Of a stretch of DNA of 64,000 bases, positions 61,757 to 64,000 are shown piece by piece. Position numbers and translations under genes: made by a program. The DNA is from Flavobacterium hydatis (GTDB lineage Bacteria; Bacteroidota; Bacteroidia; Flavobacteriales; Flavobacteriaceae). Numbering within the stretch: the stretch's first letter is position 1; every line of letters starts with the position of its first letter. The stretch is from the NCBI RefSeq assembly GCF_000737695.1, contig NZ_JPRM01000015.1, positions 62,001 to 126,000 of the forward strand. The letters are read 5' to 3'. The notes below the pieces were generated by a model. It was not told where the DNA came from and ran no database searches. It saw only the letters and a list, made by a program, of their open reading frames with translations.

Positions 61757-63106
61757 TCAATTATTTAATAATCCTGCTGTATGAAGCAATTCATAATGTT
61801 TCATCTCGGCATCAATTCTCGTTGCGATTTTATTATATTTTGCTTGTAGCAACGCATTATCAGCATCGACCATTTCGGTTATCAGAACCAATTGGTTCAG
61901 GTATTTTAACTTAACAATGCGATAATTCTCGGTTGCTAATTTTAATGCTTTATCGACAACTTTAATCTTCTCGGTGATTTCTTCATATTGAGTATGATTT
62001 CTAAATAATTCATCCTGAACTTTATTCTTTACAATTTCCGATTGGGTTTTCTGCAATTCTACCTTTGAATTTGCGATATGTACTTTGGTTTTGTTTTTAT
62101 ACAATCCCGACAAACTAAATGTTGCTTCGATACCTACTTGTCCTAAACTATACAAATAAGGATTTGGCGGAAAGAACATATAATTGGGATATTTTAAATT
62201 ATAATCTCCAAAGAAATTTATGGTTGGATAATAATTTCCCTTTGCTAATTTCAATTCCGTCTTCTTGATTTCTATTTCCTGATTTGCAATTCGCATTTCT
62301 TCGTTTTGAAGCGTATTATTTAAATAGAAATTATAGTCATCCATCTTAATATCTTCACTAAAACTTGCCGTTGTATCAATCGCTATTTCTTGCTCTTCGG
62401 GTAATTGTAGAATTGTTTTTAATTCGTGCAGTGCAATTTTGATGTTTTTAGAATTCGTTAAAGCGTTTAACTCACGATCAGAAAGCTGAAGCTCAGCTCT
62501 TAAAACCTCATTTTTAGTAATTGTTCCGTGCGTTTTTAAGGATTGAACTTCTTTAAGTCGGCTTTGCTCCTCTTTGATATTTTCATCAATGATTTTTTGA
62601 AGTTCCATCATTTTCTGAATCCCCAAATAAGTAGCGATTACTTCTAACTGGATGTCATTTTCAGCTTTTTCGCTTTTTACCTGAGCAATCTTACTCTCCT
62701 GGTTAGCAATTGCGATAGCATTGTTTATTTTATTTCCTGCATATAGTGGCACTTTTATAGCCGTTCCTATATTATACATTTCAGGAATTGTATGTGTTAC
62801 ATCTTTATCTTTTAGAAATCCGCCTTTAAACTCTGTTAAGTTTGTAACACGAGAGTAACCTCCGCTAAGATCTATCTCAGGCAAACGAAGTTCTTTGGTT
62901 TCTTTGACGTTTTCTTTAGAAATGTCGACCTCGATACGAGATTTAAGAATGTTTTTGTTGTTTTCTTTTGCAATTTTTATCGCTTCTTGTAATGAAATCG
63001 GATTTATTTGCTGAGCTTGTAGTGTAGTTATCCCTTGTAAAATTAGAATTAAGGCCAACTTTTTAGGTAAATAACGTATTATCGAAAACGCTTTATTAAG
63101 GAACAT
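61757..63106 (-). CDS. TolC-family outer membrane efflux protein
   Basis: A 449-residue outer-membrane channel subunit. The signal peptide ends near TLQAQQ (residue 32). Two repeats of the outer-membrane efflux domain follow, with long alpha-helical barrel segments and the usual LQEAIKIAKENNKNI opening. It is the first gene of the efflux operon; 24 bases separate it from the adaptor gene. An AraC-type regulator lies upstream on the same strand and probably controls it. Confidence 0.93.
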   Translation of the reverse strand: MFLNKAFSIIRYLPKKLALILILQGITTLQAQQINPISLQEAIKIAKENNKNILKSRIEVDISKENVKETKELRLPEIDLSGGYSRVTNLTEFKGGFLKDKDVTHTIPEMYNIGTAIKVPLYAGNKINNAIAIANQESKIAQVKSEKAENDIQLEVIATYLGIQKMMELQKIIDENIKEEQSRLKEVQSLKTHGTITKNEVLRAELQLSDRELNALTNSKNIKIALHELKTILQLPEEQEIAIDTTASFSEDIKMDDYNFYLNNTLQNEEMRIANQEIEIKKTELKLAKGNYYPTINFFGDYNLKYPNYMFFPPNPYLYSLGQVGIEATFSLSGLYKNKTKVHIANSKVELQKTQSEIVKNKVQDELFRNHTQYEEITEKIKVVDKALKLATENYRIVKLKYLNQLVLITEMVDADNALLQAKYNKIATRIDAEMKHYELLHTAGLLNN

Positions 63107-63257
63107 GAAAGTTATGTGATTTATTCACTGCAAAGTTCTTTCATTTTATAATTGCCTGATAATTCTAAAAAGTCAATAACGTATTCATTTCGGACAAATT
63201 TTAACAATTGAGTTTTTCATGCAGATTTCGCAAAAAAAGCCGCTAATAACCTCCAAT

Positions 63258-63302
63258 TCTTTGCGCTCTTTGCGTTAATCTTTGCTTACTTTGCGGTTAA
63301 TT
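63258..63302. repeat. CTTTGCG-word spacer repeat, copy 7
   Basis: CTTTGCGCTCTTTGCGTTAATC, given in part, then CTTACTTTGCGGTTAA. A GCCACAGATT word follows at 63308. It sits in the 267-base gap upstream of the efflux operon. Confidence 0.6.
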
Positions 63303-63373
63303 TTCTTGCCACAGATTTAAAGGATGAAAATGATTTTCAAAAGAAATTAACCACTAATTCCAAGAATTACCTT

Positions 63374-64000
63374 TTACAACTTCCCTTTTTTTAGAATGTT
63401 TTCTCCATTAAGATAATCAGAAGGTCGCTGCCCCAATATCTTAAAAAACGTATTACTAAATGTTGGTACACTTGCATAACCAACCTCTTGCGCCACTTCT
63501 TTTACAGATAATTTTCTATCAAGTAGTAATTCAATAGCTTTTAAAATTCTTCTGATAGTGTAATACTGAATAAACGACATTCCTAAATCTTTCTGAAACA
63601 AACGATACAAGGATTTCTCGCTATACCCAAATTGATGAGCAACTTCTCCAAACAGAATCGTTTCTCCTAAATTATTTTCGACATAACGCAAGATTTTACT
63701 CAAGCGGGCATCTTTTGGCAAAGGTAATTCCAGAGGTAAATTGGTTAAACAAATTTGAGGTAATATTGCTTTGATAGCTTTGGCAATTACAAAATTAGGA
63801 CTTCCTTTTTTAAGATCACCGTTCCATTGATTCGTAAAAAGCATCATCTGGAGCAGTAAATTATTAACTGGATAAATACCTTCTTTTTGATAAAAAACAT
63901 CCTCATCTTTCTCTACAGGAAAATATAGATTTCGCATCATCACGTTTTCAGACTTCGGATGAATGCTGTGTTCAATTCCACTTGGAATCCATATAAAATG
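63374..64000 (-). CDS. AraC family transcriptional regulator (5' end outside the window)
   Basis: At least 208 residues; the frame stays open to the window edge at 64000, so the true start is outside. A start at 63943 (GTG) is not accepted, because the upstream in-frame sequence (FIWIPSGIEHSIHPK) is the cupin-type sensor of this family. The C-terminal region has two helix-turn-helix units (ILFGEVAHQFGYSEKSLYRL and SVKEVAQEVGYASVPTFSNT). It lies upstream of the efflux operon on the same strand and is its probable regulator. Confidence 0.92.
   Translation of the reverse strand, partial: HFIWIPSGIEHSIHPKSENVMMRNLYFPVEKDEDVFYQKEGIYPVNNLLLQMMLFTNQWNGDLKKGSPNFVIAKAIKAILPQICLTNLPLELPLPKDARLSKILRYVENNLGETILFGEVAHQFGYSEKSLYRLFQKDLGMSFIQYYTIRRILKAIELLLDRKLSVKEVAQEVGYASVPTFSNTFFKILGQRPSDYLNGENILKKGKL

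Overview
The window reads as chromosomal DNA of a Flavobacterium-like member of the Bacteroidota. The evidence is a low GC content, short AT-rich spacers, and several matches to the Bacteroidota promoter element TAnnTTTG. Many protein families typical of the group are present: a GH97 alpha-glucosidase, an M56 peptidase fused to a TonB C-terminal domain, a large TonB-dependent receptor, and DUF4407, DUF4260 and DUF4468 proteins. There is no prophage, no insertion sequence and no CRISPR array. Most of the window is ordinary chromosome with some accessory islands.

Layout. 1-10025: a maltodextrin locus (LacI regulator, MFS sugar transporter, beta-phosphoglucomutase, GH65 phosphorylase, secreted GH97 and GH13). 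The secreted enzymes release maltose or glucose. The transporter imports maltose, GH65 phosphorolyses it, and the mutase sends beta-glucose-1-phosphate to glucose-6-phosphate. 10200-14762: an orphan Phd-type antitoxin, a glycerophosphodiesterase, a flavoprotein, a Crp-like regulator, a metallo-beta-lactamase-fold hydrolase and a surface or secreted protein. 14840-20820: TspO, then a mevalonate block (diphosphomevalonate decarboxylase, an inserted RelE/ParE-type toxin-antitoxin pair, a mevalonate-kinase-like GHMP kinase), a DUF502 membrane protein, a UbiA prenyltransferase and a pseudouridine synthase. 20910-29998: a DUF937 protein, a 774-base gene-free stretch, then a ten-gene ter-type stress cluster (five TerD paralogues, HAD phosphatase, phosphoribosyltransferase, TelA, an unrecognised 321-residue protein, TerC).

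30000-36200 is repeat-rich and gene-poor. It holds small hypothetical genes, two identical tRNA-Leu(UAG) genes 1.3 kb apart and an M20 peptidase. 36208-38703: a BlaI/M56 operon with a visible BlaI-type operator over its promoter. 38785-43752: saccharopine-dehydrogenase-like protein, DUF423, PEP carboxykinase and a beta-propeller phytase, followed by a TonB-dependent receptor upstream of the phytase on the same strand. 46926-54337: DUF4407, a bPH/SHOCT protein, a tightly overlapping five-gene operon (hydroxyacid dehydrogenase to YjbR), a GxxExxY gene with an N-terminal stop codon, HemW and RuvC. 54486-59083: a flippase-like membrane protein overlapping a glycosyltransferase, then small envelope proteins. 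59086-64000: an EmrB/EmrA/TolC-type efflux operon on the minus strand, with an AraC regulator upstream that is cut by the window edge.

The spacers are crowded with several families of inverted repeats. One, present three times, has a central hairpin whose arms change in sequence while pairing is kept, so it is a good candidate for a structured RNA or mobile hairpin. The two best places to look for new biology are the ter cluster, especially its unknown gene and the HAD-PRTase pair, and these repeat nests.
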